In this document: one piece after another, positions 1-9,047 of the stretch
Layout of the letters: each line of letters begins with the position of its first letter
Numbering within the stretch: the first letter of the stretch is position 1
Origin: Eudoraea chungangensis
GTDB lineage: Bacteria; Bacteroidota; Bacteroidia; Flavobacteriales; Flavobacteriaceae
Reading direction: 5' to 3'
Length of the DNA: 64,000 bases
Assembly (NCBI RefSeq): GCF_029360665.1
Contig: NZ_JARDUB010000004.1
Span: 496,001-560,000 of the forward strand
Program-made: the position numbers and the translations under genes
Notes under the pieces: model-generated
What the model saw: only the letters and a program-made list of their open reading frames with translations
Database searches by the model: none
What the model was told of the DNA's origin: nothing

Positions 1-1
1 T

Positions 2-1117
2 TCACAGCGTTTGACATTGCACAGTAGTCTTTCTATTACAAAGCACGTCCGTTTGTTTGGAGAATTGTACCATGGACTAGTAAGTTTAGAAGAGGAGGAA
101 TTTACCCAGTCAGACCAACTGGATTGGCATCAGGGTTTTCTAGAAATTAAATTCCCAATTAAACAACATCAACTGGACTTTAGGTTTGGGAGACAGGAAT
201 TGGCTGTAGGTGCTAATCGGCTTATTGGAATACGTGAAGGTCCGAACATCCGAAGAAGTTTCGATATGGGAAAGATCTTGTTTCAAACGAAAAAAGTAAA
301 AACAGAAGCATTTTTTGGTCATGAAGTACAACCATTGTTTGGTTTACTTGACAATGCATTTTCTCTATTTGATTCAGATGCACAAAATCCGAAGTTATGG
401 GGAATTTACTCCCAATTTTTCCTGAATGAGAAATCTGGAAAAATTGAAGCTTACTATTTAGGCTTTGAGTCAGTGCAATCTTTTTTCAATGATGCCAGCG
501 GAAAAGACACGCGTCACACATTGGGCATCAGAAGATTCGGAAAATTTAGAAAAAAACTTCGATATAACACCGAACTGATGATTCAATTTGGTGAAACCGG
601 AGGTAAAACTGTCTTGGCCTGGGCTTTTGAATCTGACTGGCATTATCAATTTATAAACAAAAAATGGAAACCAGAGCTAGGCATTAAGTTGGATATAATT
701 AGTGGTGATGATACAAATGGAGACGATAAAATTCAAACATTTAGCCCACTATTCACCAATCCTGGGTATTTCAGCCTCGCCGGAGTAGTGGCGCCTGTCA
801 ATTTAATTGAATTTCACCCTTCGGTTTTAATCCATCCCTCAGAAAAACTGAGCATTTATATTGAGTGGGCATCCTTTTATAGGTAAAGTGTTGCAGATGG
901 TCTGTATTCTCCACCACGTTTTCTCAATAGAGAAGGACAGGGCCTCAATGAGCGTTTTATTGGGAACCAATTCGGTTGCAAAGGAGGATATGAAATAGAC
1001 CGTCATTTGAGTTTCGATTTAGACTTCAGCTATTTTATAGCAGGTGATTTTTTAGAAGTCTCAGGTAGCCATTTAAATCTGCTACATGTAGCTCCTACCC
1101 TAACCTATAAATTTTAA
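2..1117 (+). pseudogene. Alginate-export-type outer-membrane beta-barrel, 5'-truncated by window and broken by an in-frame stop
   Basis: The reading frame is open from base 2, so the gene begins before the window. It encodes a chain of amphipathic strands typical of the alginate_exp outer-membrane porin-like family, for example the early RFGRQELAVGANRLIG stretch. At 884-886 a TAA interrupts the frame right after IEWASFYR. The same frame continues for 76 codons (SVADGLYSPPRFLNREG...) to a TAA at 1115-1117, ending in LTYKF, a normal barrel C-terminus with terminal aromatic. WxxFYR-SxxDGxYxPP is a conserved segment of the family, so the stop lies inside the coding region. Either a nonsense mutation has inactivated the gene or the base call is wrong. 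The family exports or takes up oligosaccharides or other hydrophilic compounds; substrate is not readable here. Confidence 0.8.
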
Positions 1118-1139
1118 AATCAAGCAGCTTATTTAAACA

Positions 1140-2255
1140 ATGTACATGAAGGAAATTACTAGAAAAATCGGTATCTTTTTTAGCATATTATTCATGCAGC
1201 TAGGTAGTCTTGGCCTAAATGCACAAAGCACCGCTGGGCTTATCCTGCCAGATACGATTGGCGGAACAGTTCAACTCCAAATATCTGGTTATACTAAAGA
1301 AAATGTTGGAACTGAAACATTGGCTGTTTTTTTACAAAACCAAACAGGTGAATACAACACAAATGCCATACAGGGCAGTTACAAAACCGAAGGAAAATTT
1401 TTAATGTTCAAGCCCTATTTCCCTTTTGAAATTGGAACGGATTACATCGTCAAAACAAGAAGAGTGCGTACTGACAATGAATATCACTACCAAACTTTTA
1501 ATCTAGGAGAAAAGAAGTCTGCAGGAGAATCAAAAGTCATGCGTATATTTCCAGAAGCCCATCAACTTCCTGATAACATCTTACGCTTCTATATCTATTT
1601 CAATACGCCAATGAAAAAAGGACAAGCATTGGATCATATAAAATTGATAGATGCCGAAGGAAACATTGACGAACATGCTTTTATGGAATTCAAACAAGAG
1701 TTGTGGAGTGCAGATGGCAAACGCTTAACCCTACTATTCGATCCAGGTCGTATTAAAAGAGGGGTTTCGACCAACTTAGAACGCGGTCCAGCTCTACTAG
1801 AAGGCAACCCATACACACTTAAGATTTCTTCCTCTTGGCAAGATGTTTATGGGCAACCCTTGAGTTCAACTCATAAAAAAGAAATTCAAGTAGTAAAAGG
1901 ATATCGGCAACAGTTAGCATTGAATGATTGGAAACTTACTTTCCCTTTGGCAAATAGTCTGAATGCGTTGATCATTGATTTCGATCGGACTATGGATCAT
2001 GCCTTGCTACAATCCATGCTTAAATTGGTTGATTCATTGGGTAATAATATTTCAGGGAAATGGGAAGTGTCAAAAGAGGCCGTGTCAGTGCAATTCATTC
2101 CTGAGAGTCAATGGAAAAAAGGAAATTATCAAATTATCATCGACAGTCGCTTGGAAGATGTGGCAGGGAACAATCTCCAAAATTTATTGGACTACAATAG
2201 CAAAACTGTGGAGAACAATAATCAGCTGTATGAGACTATTACCGTTGAACTTTAA
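1140..2255 (+). CDS. Secreted protein with Big_5 (SbsA-type) Ig-like repeats
   Basis: The 371-residue product has an N-terminal signal peptide (about residues 1-29, ending LGLNAQS). The rest is beta-rich. It contains segments typical of SbsA-like Ig domains, which recur with a 'hydrophobic strand - F.TPM/FDRTMD - D..GN' pattern around residues 135-225 (FNTPMKKGQAL, DAEGNI) and 255-350 (IDFDRTMDHALL, DSLGNN, LEDVAGNNL); an N-terminal part (35-110) looks like a third, diverged copy. Such domains occur in cell-envelope proteins of Bacteroidota as structural or binding modules; no catalytic motif is visible. It starts 22 bp after the broken porin gene and is followed 54 bp later by a flavodoxin-fold gene, so it may belong to the same transcript. 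A precise role is unknown. Confidence 0.6.
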   Translation: MYMKEITRKIGIFFSILFMQLGSLGLNAQSTAGLILPDTIGGTVQLQISGYTKENVGTETLAVFLQNQTGEYNTNAIQGSYKTEGKFLMFKPYFPFEIGTDYIVKTRRVRTDNEYHYQTFNLGEKKSAGESKVMRIFPEAHQLPDNILRFYIYFNTPMKKGQALDHIKLIDAEGNIDEHAFMEFKQELWSADGKRLTLLFDPGRIKRGVSTNLERGPALLEGNPYTLKISSSWQDVYGQPLSSTHKKEIQVVKGYRQQLALNDWKLTFPLANSLNALIIDFDRTMDHALLQSMLKLVDSLGNNISGKWEVSKEAVSVQFIPESQWKKGNYQIIIDSRLEDVAGNNLQNLLDYNSKTVENNNQLYETITVEL

Positions 2256-2309
2256 CTAGGCATTTGCAATTAAAATTTAAGAAGAAATAAAAATCAAATA
2301 ACAAATAAC

Positions 2310-3068
2310 ATGAGTGATCAATTAAATGAAATAACTGCAAAGCAATGCAAAAATGCACCAGCAGCGTATAATGACTTAAAAGTTCTTTTTCTGAACTGCA
2401 CGTTAAACAGAACTCCTATATTATCTCATACAGAGGGACTTATAAAAAAAGCACAAGCAATCTTTGAATCAGTTGGTGCGTCTACGAAAATCATGAGACC
2501 AGTAGATTATACGATCCCTGCAGGATTAGGATTAGACATGTCCAAAACGGATGAATGGGATAAGGATGACTGGCCTCTTATTCAAAAGGAAGTGGATGCC
2601 TGCGATATACTTATTCTATGTACTTCGGTTTGGCTTGGCGAAAAATCTTCTGTGTGTAACCGCACATTAGAGCGGATGTATGGATATACGCATCAATTCA
2701 ATTCCAAAGGGCAATACAGAGATTATGACAAAGTTGGCGCAACATTAATTACTGGAAATGAAGATGGTGTAAAGCATTGTGCCATGAATATTCTATTTTC
2801 ATTATCTCATATAGGTTATACTGTCCCACCTCAGGCTGATGCTGGATGGATGGGAGAAGCAGGTCCTGGTCCATCGTATATGGATGAAGGTTCTGGAGGG
2901 CCAGAGAACGATTTCACCAATCGAAACACTTCATTTTTAGTATGGAACTGTCTGCACTTAGCCAGAATGCTTAAAGACAATGGTGGAATACCTGCTTTTG
3001 GTAATCAACCTAATGAATGGCAAGCTGGATGCCAAGCAGGAATGGATAGTCCAGAACATAAAGGATAG
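2310..3068 (+). CDS. Flavodoxin-fold NAD(P)H-dependent oxidoreductase
   Basis: The 252-residue cytoplasmic protein has a flavodoxin-like/FMN-reductase core. The first strand KVLFLNCTLNR leads into a phosphate-binding-type loop with RTPILSHT, the second strand region holds 'ILILCTSVWLGEKSS' (FMN-loop type motif around residues 100-115), and a third segment GATLITGNEDGVKHCAMN (about 145-162) matches the NxDG/G..H loop of WrbA/iron-sulfur-flavoprotein-like enzymes. The C-terminal half is rich in Gly/Pro (GWMGEAGPGPSYMDEG), as in the 'flavodoxin family protein' group of Bacteroidota. The expected chemistry is NAD(P)H-dependent reduction of quinones or small molecules with FMN; the true substrate is unknown. 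It lies downstream of the Ig-like gene and before a gene-free, hairpin-rich stretch. Confidence 0.75.
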   Translation: MSDQLNEITAKQCKNAPAAYNDLKVLFLNCTLNRTPILSHTEGLIKKAQAIFESVGASTKIMRPVDYTIPAGLGLDMSKTDEWDKDDWPLIQKEVDACDILILCTSVWLGEKSSVCNRTLERMYGYTHQFNSKGQYRDYDKVGATLITGNEDGVKHCAMNILFSLSHIGYTVPPQADAGWMGEAGPGPSYMDEGSGGPENDFTNRNTSFLVWNCLHLARMLKDNGGIPAFGNQPNEWQAGCQAGMDSPEHKG

Positions 3069-3212
3069 ATGATCTTTTAAACGTATTTTCTTTAGGCTTC
3101 AGATAAGACAGCGTGTAATTTTTTACCGCTGTCTTTTTATGTTGGCCGCAATTTGTCAGAATATAAATAATTTCAGTTATCTTGAAATTACTAAAAGTCA
3201 TTAAGAAGAAAA

Positions 3213-3310
3213 GTGCACAACAAGGTGTAAAAATGCATTGAAACGCATTTTACACAAGACGTTGTAGCACATTCAGCTGAAGCTGACTTTAGGTGCTACG
3301 TGCTTCGCAC
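3213..3310. repeat. Cluster of nested hairpins, attC-like long stem
   Basis: A long imperfect stem runs 3213-3270. The left arm reads GTGC-ACAAC-AAG-GTGTAAAAATGC. The right arm is GCATTTTACAC-AAGAC-GTTGT-AGCAC, with an 8-base loop. A second stem follows, GTAGCAC (3264-3270) with GTGCTAC (3293-3299), and then GTGC-TTC-GCAC (3300-3310). The ACAAC...GTTGT outer pairing with an internal A/T-rich stem is reminiscent of integron attC recombination sites (RYYYAAC...GTTRRRY), but the terminal bases do not match the consensus well. No integron integrase is in the window. It may be a chromosomal interspersed palindromic repeat instead. Confidence 0.55.
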
Positions 3311-3335
3311 TCCCACACCAAAAGAAATGTGCTAC

Positions 3336-3616
3336 AATGACCTGCTAAACCAAATTGCTTGGCACTGACAGCTACATACAGCTTCTAGCTGTCCGCTCAA
3401 GCGGCTAACGTGCCACAACAGTAGCTAAAAGCAATTTGGTCCGTCAATTTTTATTCCCAATACCACAAAATCCAAAAGATACGACCGCTAACACGGTCTT
3501 CTTGGCAACTATCATTTGAAACCTCCAAACTTCCCTTAAGTCAGATTTTCAAACGATAGTTGGGGGATTTTGCTATATTTCCTTAAAAATCACCGAACTG
3601 CGTTTAGCAGGTCATT
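3336..3616. repeat. 281-bp MITE-like unit with perfect 15-bp terminal inverted repeats
   Basis: AATGACCTGCTAAAC at 3336-3350 is exactly the reverse complement of GTTTAGCAGGTCATT at 3602-3616. Inside are nested inverted repeats: CCAAATTGCTT (3350-3360) with AAGCAATTTGG (3429-3439), GGCAC (3361-3365) with GTGCC (3410-3414), GACAGCTA (3367-3374) with TAGCTGTC (3386-3393) and CCGC-TCAA-GCGG (3393-3404). GACCG-CTAACA-CGGTC lies at 3483-3498, and a 16-bp pair with one mismatch lies at 3506-3521/3547-3562. There is no coding potential. The architecture fits a non-autonomous mobile element or a highly structured RNA/recombination site. The flanking 3069-3212 and 3617-3773 stretches show nothing further. 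Confidence 0.6.
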
Positions 3617-3773
3617 AAAATCTATTATTTCCATTAGCCCCATAAAACGAACGTTTTTCGTTACTACTTCTGTATTACTTGGGGTGTATTTAAGCCCACG
3701 ATAATTTAGACTTTATCAAATACCGTTTACAATTAATCACAAAAGAGATTCACAAATCTGTGCTTTAAAAGGA

Positions 3774-4375
3774 CTATCCAGTGAGTAAAATTTTTAAAGA
3801 TTGAATAAATGCAGAGCCAATAGCTTGATAACTTATAGTGTGCAAGGCAATGAGCAGGGCAATCCCCCCAGACCCTAAGAAAGCTTCCCATCCAATGTCG
3901 ATTTTATATGCAAAATCCTCTAATCAACGATTCATTAGATACCAACCGATAGGAATGGCGATGGCAGTTGAAATAAGAATTAGTTTCATAAAGTCCCAAG
4001 TCGATAGTTTGTAAATACTTCGAAAGGGCAGACCCAAAACAATACGTATGCTGATTTCCTTTTTCCTTTGCTCGACCATAAAGGCCGATAGTGCGAACAA
4101 ACCCAAACAAGCCACGAAAATGGCGAATAGGGCAAAGTTGTTGAAGATCTTGCCCATAGTTCATACATCTTTCTGCATTTGTGCAAATCTTTGGTCTAAA
4201 AAACCATAACTTAAAGCCTGGTCGGGTACGTTACAGTCCCAATGGCGGCGATGGCCGACAATCCACATCTACGTTCCCCGAACTGATTTTTATTGCAACG
4301 GTTCCGATATCGTTTCCAATAGTAAAGGCAACGGGCGTAATGCCTTATATGGATTCTACAGTATTTATTATAAAC
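3774..4375 (-). pseudogene. Decayed FtsX/MacB-type ABC transporter permease, C-terminal remnant
   Basis: Read on the minus strand, the segment encodes the last part of a Bacteroidota FtsX-family permease. FLDQRFAQMQKDV is followed by TGA (4161-4163), then MGKIFNNFALFAIFVACLGLFALSAF...EQRKKEISIRIVLG (the conserved last-domain signature) and IGWYLMNR. A TGA (3924-3926) follows where the family has a Trp, then LEDFAYKIDIGWEAF to a TAG at 3774-3776. Further upstream, VAFTIGNDIGTVAIKISSGN is still recognisable but sits behind a TAA (4345-4347) and a frame change. The coding region thus has at least three stops and a frameshift. The left boundary of decay is approximate. Intact relatives are macrolide-exporter-like or lipoprotein-related permeases; this copy cannot be functional. 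Confidence 0.85.
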
Positions 4376-4451
4376 ATATTTGTAGCAAATTACCCGCAGA
4401 TGGCCAATGATAGCCTATATCTTTCCATTTGGTATCAAAACCAAAAGTGTA

Positions 4452-5390
4452 TCATTCCACTGTATTATCCGATTGAAAACCATTTACATTTAACCAGTGT
4501 GTAAAAGCATCGAACCAGCGATTACTTGTACGGTTTGGGTTTCCAAGACCAAAACCATGGCCGCCATTTTGATACAGATGGAATTCTACGGGAATACCGG
4601 CTTTATGCCATGAATCAACAACCCCGAACTGCCCCCTAAAAAGAAAGTCATCAGTAGCAATTACGTTGAACATGGGCGGAGCGTTTTCTGGTACCTCAAC
4701 AGGTCCCATGCCCCCGTAAATAGGGCCTATAAAAGCTAATTTCATAGTTTTCGAATGAAGTGTTGAATGCATTGTAAGTCCTGCCCCAGCCGAAAAGCCG
4801 ATCATTCCTATTCTATTGGTATCAACACCCCACTCCTCGGCACGATCGACAATCATCGCATAGGCCGCTTCAGCATCCTCAAGTTGGTTTGACAAGTCCC
4901 ATTGTCTTGGGGGTACAGGTGCTTCTTCCTTTTCATCATCAGAAGTTTCGGCAGGTGCAGGGCGCGGGCGGTTCATCCATGCCGTAAAATCATCAAGTGA
5001 GTCTGCCGTAGGGTGCAGACGATATTTAAGTACAAACGCGGCATAACCTTTTTTTGCGAGTGCCTCAGCTACTTCCCACCCTTCGTTACCCATGGAGAGC
5101 CATCTGAAACCACCACCGGGTGCCACGATGACCGCTGCTCCGTTGGCCTTGCCGGGCTCTGGAAGGAAAGGCGTCAAAGTCGCTTTTGTAATATTTCTCG
5201 CCATAGGGTCGCCCCACTGTTTAAACCAGGATTCTGACGCGGGTTGGTCATCGACCCCACCAGTGTTGAGTGGGATGGCATTTGGCTCCGAAGGGGCTTC
5301 AAGCGGGTAGATGGTTCCGTCTTGTGCAAAGGCCGATATGGCAAAGAGCGATAACGTTCCGAAAATTGCGGATTTAAATTTGTGTAACAT
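4452..5390 (-). CDS. Secreted alpha/beta-hydrolase, acetylxylan-esterase/BD-FAE-like
   Basis: The 312-residue protein has a signal peptide (residues 1-22, ending AISAFAQ) followed by an alpha/beta-hydrolase fold-3 domain. The oxyanion loop is VAPGGGF (about 90-96), the nucleophile elbow GFSAGAG places Ser200, the acid is in ATDDFL (Asp247/248), and the catalytic His is His278 in GGHGFG. The acid-rich insertion at about 145-160 (ETSDDEKEEAP) is a likely surface loop. Relatives in polysaccharide loci remove acetyl or feruloyl groups from xylan and similar polymers. It is the last gene of a leftward set, 35 bp after a carboxylesterase gene, consistent with cotranscription. The natural substrate is inferred from context only. 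Confidence 0.8.
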   Translation of the reverse strand: MLHKFKSAIFGTLSLFAISAFAQDGTIYPLEAPSEPNAIPLNTGGVDDQPASESWFKQWGDPMARNITKATLTPFLPEPGKANGAAVIVAPGGGFRWLSMGNEGWEVAEALAKKGYAAFVLKYRLHPTADSLDDFTAWMNRPRPAPAETSDDEKEEAPVPPRQWDLSNQLEDAEAAYAMIVDRAEEWGVDTNRIGMIGFSAGAGLTMHSTLHSKTMKLAFIGPIYGGMGPVEVPENAPPMFNVIATDDFLFRGQFGVVDSWHKAGIPVEFHLYQNGGHGFGLGNPNRTSNRWFDAFTHWLNVNGFQSDNTVE

Positions 5391-5425
5391 AGTGTGTCGC
5401 TATAATGATTTTAATTAAGTTATGT

Positions 5426-7045
5426 CTAATCTCCAGTTACGATTGAAAAAAGCTCTTTGTCCAATTGCGGTTTCACTTCACAAGTCGTATCAAAATGCAT
5501 GGTTGCCGTGTTAGAAGGATTATAAGCTGGCCATTCGGGCAAACCGGAATGATTAGGATTGCCGGTCTTTGCAAAATTTATCCAAGCTCGGCTGACTTTT
5601 TCGGCCAATTCATGGGCTTCTAGTCCACCACCGGTCATGTGGTTCGCCCGTGCTACATTGTCAAATACAAAGGGGATTTCCATACAGTGCACGGACTTAT
5701 ATTTTCCATCAAAAACCGGGGACTGCCAATCGAAGATATACATATAGACCGGTGCGCCCCCCTCAAGCGCCGATTTGTCATTGGCCTGAGCCACAGCCCC
5801 TGGGCGGAACATCGTATCCACATCGATCAGATCTTTTGGCGAGCTATCGTTCGGGTAGGCCTTACGTACCGCTTTTATATAATCATCGGCTTTATCTTTC
5901 CATTGTTCTTTAATATGTGAAAGAATCTCTTCTTCGGAAGCTTTTGCGAAACGCATGTTGGCAAAGGGTGCAAATTCATTTTTGGTCGTGCCGATCAACA
6001 AAGGTATGTTCTTTGAAAGCTCAAAGGCCTCTTTTGAAAACAATTGATGGGGAAGGTCTTCGCCATCGACGCTCGGACCCCAACCCAAACCAAAGCCCGT
6101 GATCGGCTTTCCTTCAGCCTTCATTCTTTCTTCAATGGTTTTAAGTGCCTTCGTTCCTGCCGTCGCAAGTTTATCAAAGGGAACGTTCTGAAGGCTATCC
6201 ACCTGATTTGCGGTAAGACCCAACTCGGCCAAAACTTGGGCCCCTATGGACTGAGTATCTTCCTTTTCAAGCATACCCGTACGGAAAGAACCACTTTGGT
6301 TAACCGCTTTGTGAAACAGGCCCTTAGCTTTGGGCATTGCCATCAAGGTGTTTACTTTGGCGCCGCCACCTGATTGGCCAAAAATCATCACATTATCGGG
6401 GTCGCCACCAAAATTCGAAATATTGGTTTTTACCCATTCAAGGGCTGCTACCATGTCTAGAATACTGTTATTCGCCGAATGTTTGTAATTTTCACCATAA
6501 GCGGAAAGGTCTAGGAAACCCAGAACATTCAAACGATGGTTGATCGATACCACGACCACATCACCTTTCTTACTCAAGTTCTTTCCGTCATAGGAAGGTA
6601 ACTCTTGACTGGATCCTGCGGTAAATCCACCTCCATGGATCCAAAAAAGTACGGGTCTTTTTTTTCCATCATCGATACTTGGCGTCCAAATATTGAGACG
6701 TAGGCAATCTTCGTTCGTATATCCCCAATCGTGGTGGAAGACAAACTCGGGCTCGTCCTGTACTTGGGTAGTCGGAGTAACCAAAGGAGCAACAGGGCCG
6801 TAGGTGGTCGAACTTCGCACACCTTCCCATGACGCTGCTTTTTGGGGAGGCAGGAAGCGCTGGGCTTGTGCATAAGGTATGCCCTTGTATATATAAGTAT
6901 CGTCTTCTATATAACCGCGCACTTTACCAGATTCGGTTTGGGTCACGGCCACGTTTTCCCCCGTTTTGATTTCTGATTGTGCCGAAAGGGTCGACAAGTT
7001 CCAGAGGATAAAAATTGTGATGAGAATGGTTAATTGATTTTTCAT
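5426..7045 (-). CDS. Type-B carboxylesterase, exported
   Basis: The 539-residue product has a signal peptide (1-23, ending TLSAQS) and a full carboxylesterase family (PF00135) domain: oxyanion hole HGGGF (137-141), nucleophile Ser225 in GQSGGG, acid Glu357 in TKNEFAP, base His453 in SVHCMEIPFVFDN. The family usually has GESAGG; here the Glu before Ser is Gln and the following Ala is Gly, an uncommon but known variant. It hydrolyses ester bonds; in this setting probable substrates are acylated sugars or phenolic esters. It is 40 bp downstream of the GH3 gene and upstream of an alpha/beta hydrolase, suggesting joint action in de-esterification and cleavage. A second family member lies at 15066-16691. 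Confidence 0.88.
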   Translation of the reverse strand: MKNQLTILITIFILWNLSTLSAQSEIKTGENVAVTQTESGKVRGYIEDDTYIYKGIPYAQAQRFLPPQKAASWEGVRSSTTYGPVAPLVTPTTQVQDEPEFVFHHDWGYTNEDCLRLNIWTPSIDDGKKRPVLFWIHGGGFTAGSSQELPSYDGKNLSKKGDVVVVSINHRLNVLGFLDLSAYGENYKHSANNSILDMVAALEWVKTNISNFGGDPDNVMIFGQSGGGAKVNTLMAMPKAKGLFHKAVNQSGSFRTGMLEKEDTQSIGAQVLAELGLTANQVDSLQNVPFDKLATAGTKALKTIEERMKAEGKPITGFGLGWGPSVDGEDLPHQLFSKEAFELSKNIPLLIGTTKNEFAPFANMRFAKASEEEILSHIKEQWKDKADDYIKAVRKAYPNDSSPKDLIDVDTMFRPGAVAQANDKSALEGGAPVYMYIFDWQSPVFDGKYKSVHCMEIPFVFDNVARANHMTGGGLEAHELAEKVSRAWINFAKTGNPNHSGLPEWPAYNPSNTATMHFDTTCEVKPQLDKELFSIVTGD

Positions 7046-7085
7046 TTTCTTCTTTATATGGTTATTATATTTAGTAAACTACAGA

Positions 7086-8924
7086 TTATTTATAGGTCAA
7101 GCCATGCCGAAATGCATATAACGGATCTTTAGAATCATGAGGTACGTCTTCCATTTGCGCTTCCACAGCTTCAACGCTAGAAGGTATTTCAATAGGCAAC
7201 TTTCCGGTCGGTTTGAATTTTCCGAATAATAGCTCGATCAATATATCATCCTGACAATCAAAGTCGGCGATCATTGCTTTGCTCTCAGCATTGATTTCAG
7301 GAACAATAGAGGGACGGTTCATGGTCATGATTGAAATCGTAGGCTTGGTTTTTATCAAATCGAGCATTGCAGTTTTTTCATTTTCCGGAAAATCCAATCT
7401 CCCTTGATGAAAGATTTTTTCCAAAAAATAATCCGTGTCCGTAACGGGAGTAAATGGTGTTCCGAATTTCAAGATAATTACGTCGGCCTCTTCGGGGGTT
7501 TCGGCTATAGTGGCATATCCCTCGAACCCTTTGGTGTCCATGCCTTGGGCATATACTTTTATGTTCTGGGACAGTGGCAGAATGTTCTCGTCGTTTTTCA
7601 ACAGCACCAATGATTTGCGCTGGGCTTCCCTTCCTTTCTCTTTAAAGGTTTCGTTCTCAAAGACTTTTAAGTTTTCCTCATTGCGGTACGGATCATCAAA
7701 AAGACCGATGACGAACTTATCGTGCAAAATCCTACGAACCGAGGCATCAAGTCGCTCCTCTGTGACACTTCCCTCTTTGACCAACTCTACCACGAGGTCG
7801 GCACAAGATTCTCCCCCTAACATATCAACGCCTGCATCAAGAATTTTTTTGATACGTTCTTTTGCAGAAAGTTCTTCAACACCCCATGCCGAAGCTTTCT
7901 TTGCCGGATTGTCGGTAACCAAGCCCCAATCGGTGGATATGACCCCCTTATAACCCAATGAATCGCGAAGCAAATCCGTAGTGATTTCCTTATTGTACCC
8001 AAATGCTACTTGCTCATCGGTAATACCAACTGGCACTCCATAATAGAGCATGATTTGAGCCGTTTTCGCAGGAAGGGCACCCTCAACGAAAGGTTTTAGG
8101 TGGTAATCGAACATCCCTCCTGGGTACACCTGTTCTTTCCCCGTTTCAAAATGGGCGTCCCACCCATCCTTTTGAGGGCCACCGCCGGGAAAGTGTTTGG
8201 TCATGCAAAGCACACTTTCTTTGCCTAAATTTTCGCCTTGGAAGCCTAAAATGTACGCCTTGGTCAGTTTGGCGCTCAAGTCGGCATCTTCACCAAAGGT
8301 GGTATAGGTTCTGAACCAACGTGGTTCCGTTGCCAGATCGGCCATGGGATGCAAGGCCAAACGAATACCCACAGCAGTATATTCTTGTCGGGAAATATCG
8401 CCGAACTCACGCACAATATCGGCATCTCCAATTGCTCCAAACCCTAATTCGGAGGGCCATCGGGAATGATATCGATTCTCTCCGGCGGCTTCGCTAAAAC
8501 GGATGCTATGTCGCGGGTCGGAATAAAAGGTTATTGGAATTCCAAGGCGGGTACCTTCAGCAATTTTTTGCATACTATTATTTATTTCCAGTAGGTCTTT
8601 TGCTGATGGTGCCCCTGGCATATCGAGATGGTTGATCATCACTTTTGTAATCAGCGAATCGACCCTTCCCATGTTTTCGCCCATGTCAATTCCGGAGATG
8701 GCATTGAATAACATTCCCGCCTTTTCTTCAAGGTTCATTTGGCCAAGCAAGTCGTCAATTCTTTCTTCCACGGAAGCAGTACTATCTTCATACGCATCAA
8801 GCTGTCCATTCTTGTTAAGGTCTCTATAATTGCTGTTTTGGTCGGCCTTTTGGTTGCAGGATACAAAGGCTAACGCTATTAAAAGAAAGCTAGCCATGTT
8901 CCTATATTCCTTTGAAATATTCAT
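7086..8924 (-). CDS. Glycoside hydrolase family 3 lipoprotein (beta-glucosidase/xylosidase-like)
   Basis: With the start at 8924 the product is 612 residues and opens with a lipoprotein signal (ASFLLIALAFVSC, lipobox Cys at about 23). An upstream ATG at 8948 would only lengthen the n-region. A GH3 N-terminal TIM barrel follows, with KHFPGGGPQKDGWDAH (substrate-binding KH motif) and the nucleophile Asp332 in GVISTDWG. The C-terminal alpha/beta-sandwich domain begins at SLVLLKNDENILPL. There is no fibronectin-III tail, so the protein is shorter than BglX-type enzymes. A predicted outer-membrane or periplasmic lipoprotein of this type trims oligosaccharides from the non-reducing end. Sugar specificity cannot be read. 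It sits within a leftward carbohydrate gene set. Confidence 0.88.
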   Translation of the reverse strand: MNISKEYRNMASFLLIALAFVSCNQKADQNSNYRDLNKNGQLDAYEDSTASVEERIDDLLGQMNLEEKAGMLFNAISGIDMGENMGRVDSLITKVMINHLDMPGAPSAKDLLEINNSMQKIAEGTRLGIPITFYSDPRHSIRFSEAAGENRYHSRWPSELGFGAIGDADIVREFGDISRQEYTAVGIRLALHPMADLATEPRWFRTYTTFGEDADLSAKLTKAYILGFQGENLGKESVLCMTKHFPGGGPQKDGWDAHFETGKEQVYPGGMFDYHLKPFVEGALPAKTAQIMLYYGVPVGITDEQVAFGYNKEITTDLLRDSLGYKGVISTDWGLVTDNPAKKASAWGVEELSAKERIKKILDAGVDMLGGESCADLVVELVKEGSVTEERLDASVRRILHDKFVIGLFDDPYRNEENLKVFENETFKEKGREAQRKSLVLLKNDENILPLSQNIKVYAQGMDTKGFEGYATIAETPEEADVIILKFGTPFTPVTDTDYFLEKIFHQGRLDFPENEKTAMLDLIKTKPTISIMTMNRPSIVPEINAESKAMIADFDCQDDILIELLFGKFKPTGKLPIEIPSSVEAVEAQMEDVPHDSKDPLYAFRHGLTYK

Positions 8925-9047
8925 GTGTTTCCGGTTTTTATTAAACATAGAAATGTAGCATTTTAAGGTTTTTTCTCTACTTAAAACCCGTCAACGTCAA
9001 TTTTGGATGGGTCAACGGCATGCTTGTCGCAAAGAGGGAATTGTCGG

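Noticed and set aside
7435-7953. 172-codon plus-strand frame opposite GH3
   Set aside because: Serine-rich shadow of the GH3 coding strand; no start context or homology.
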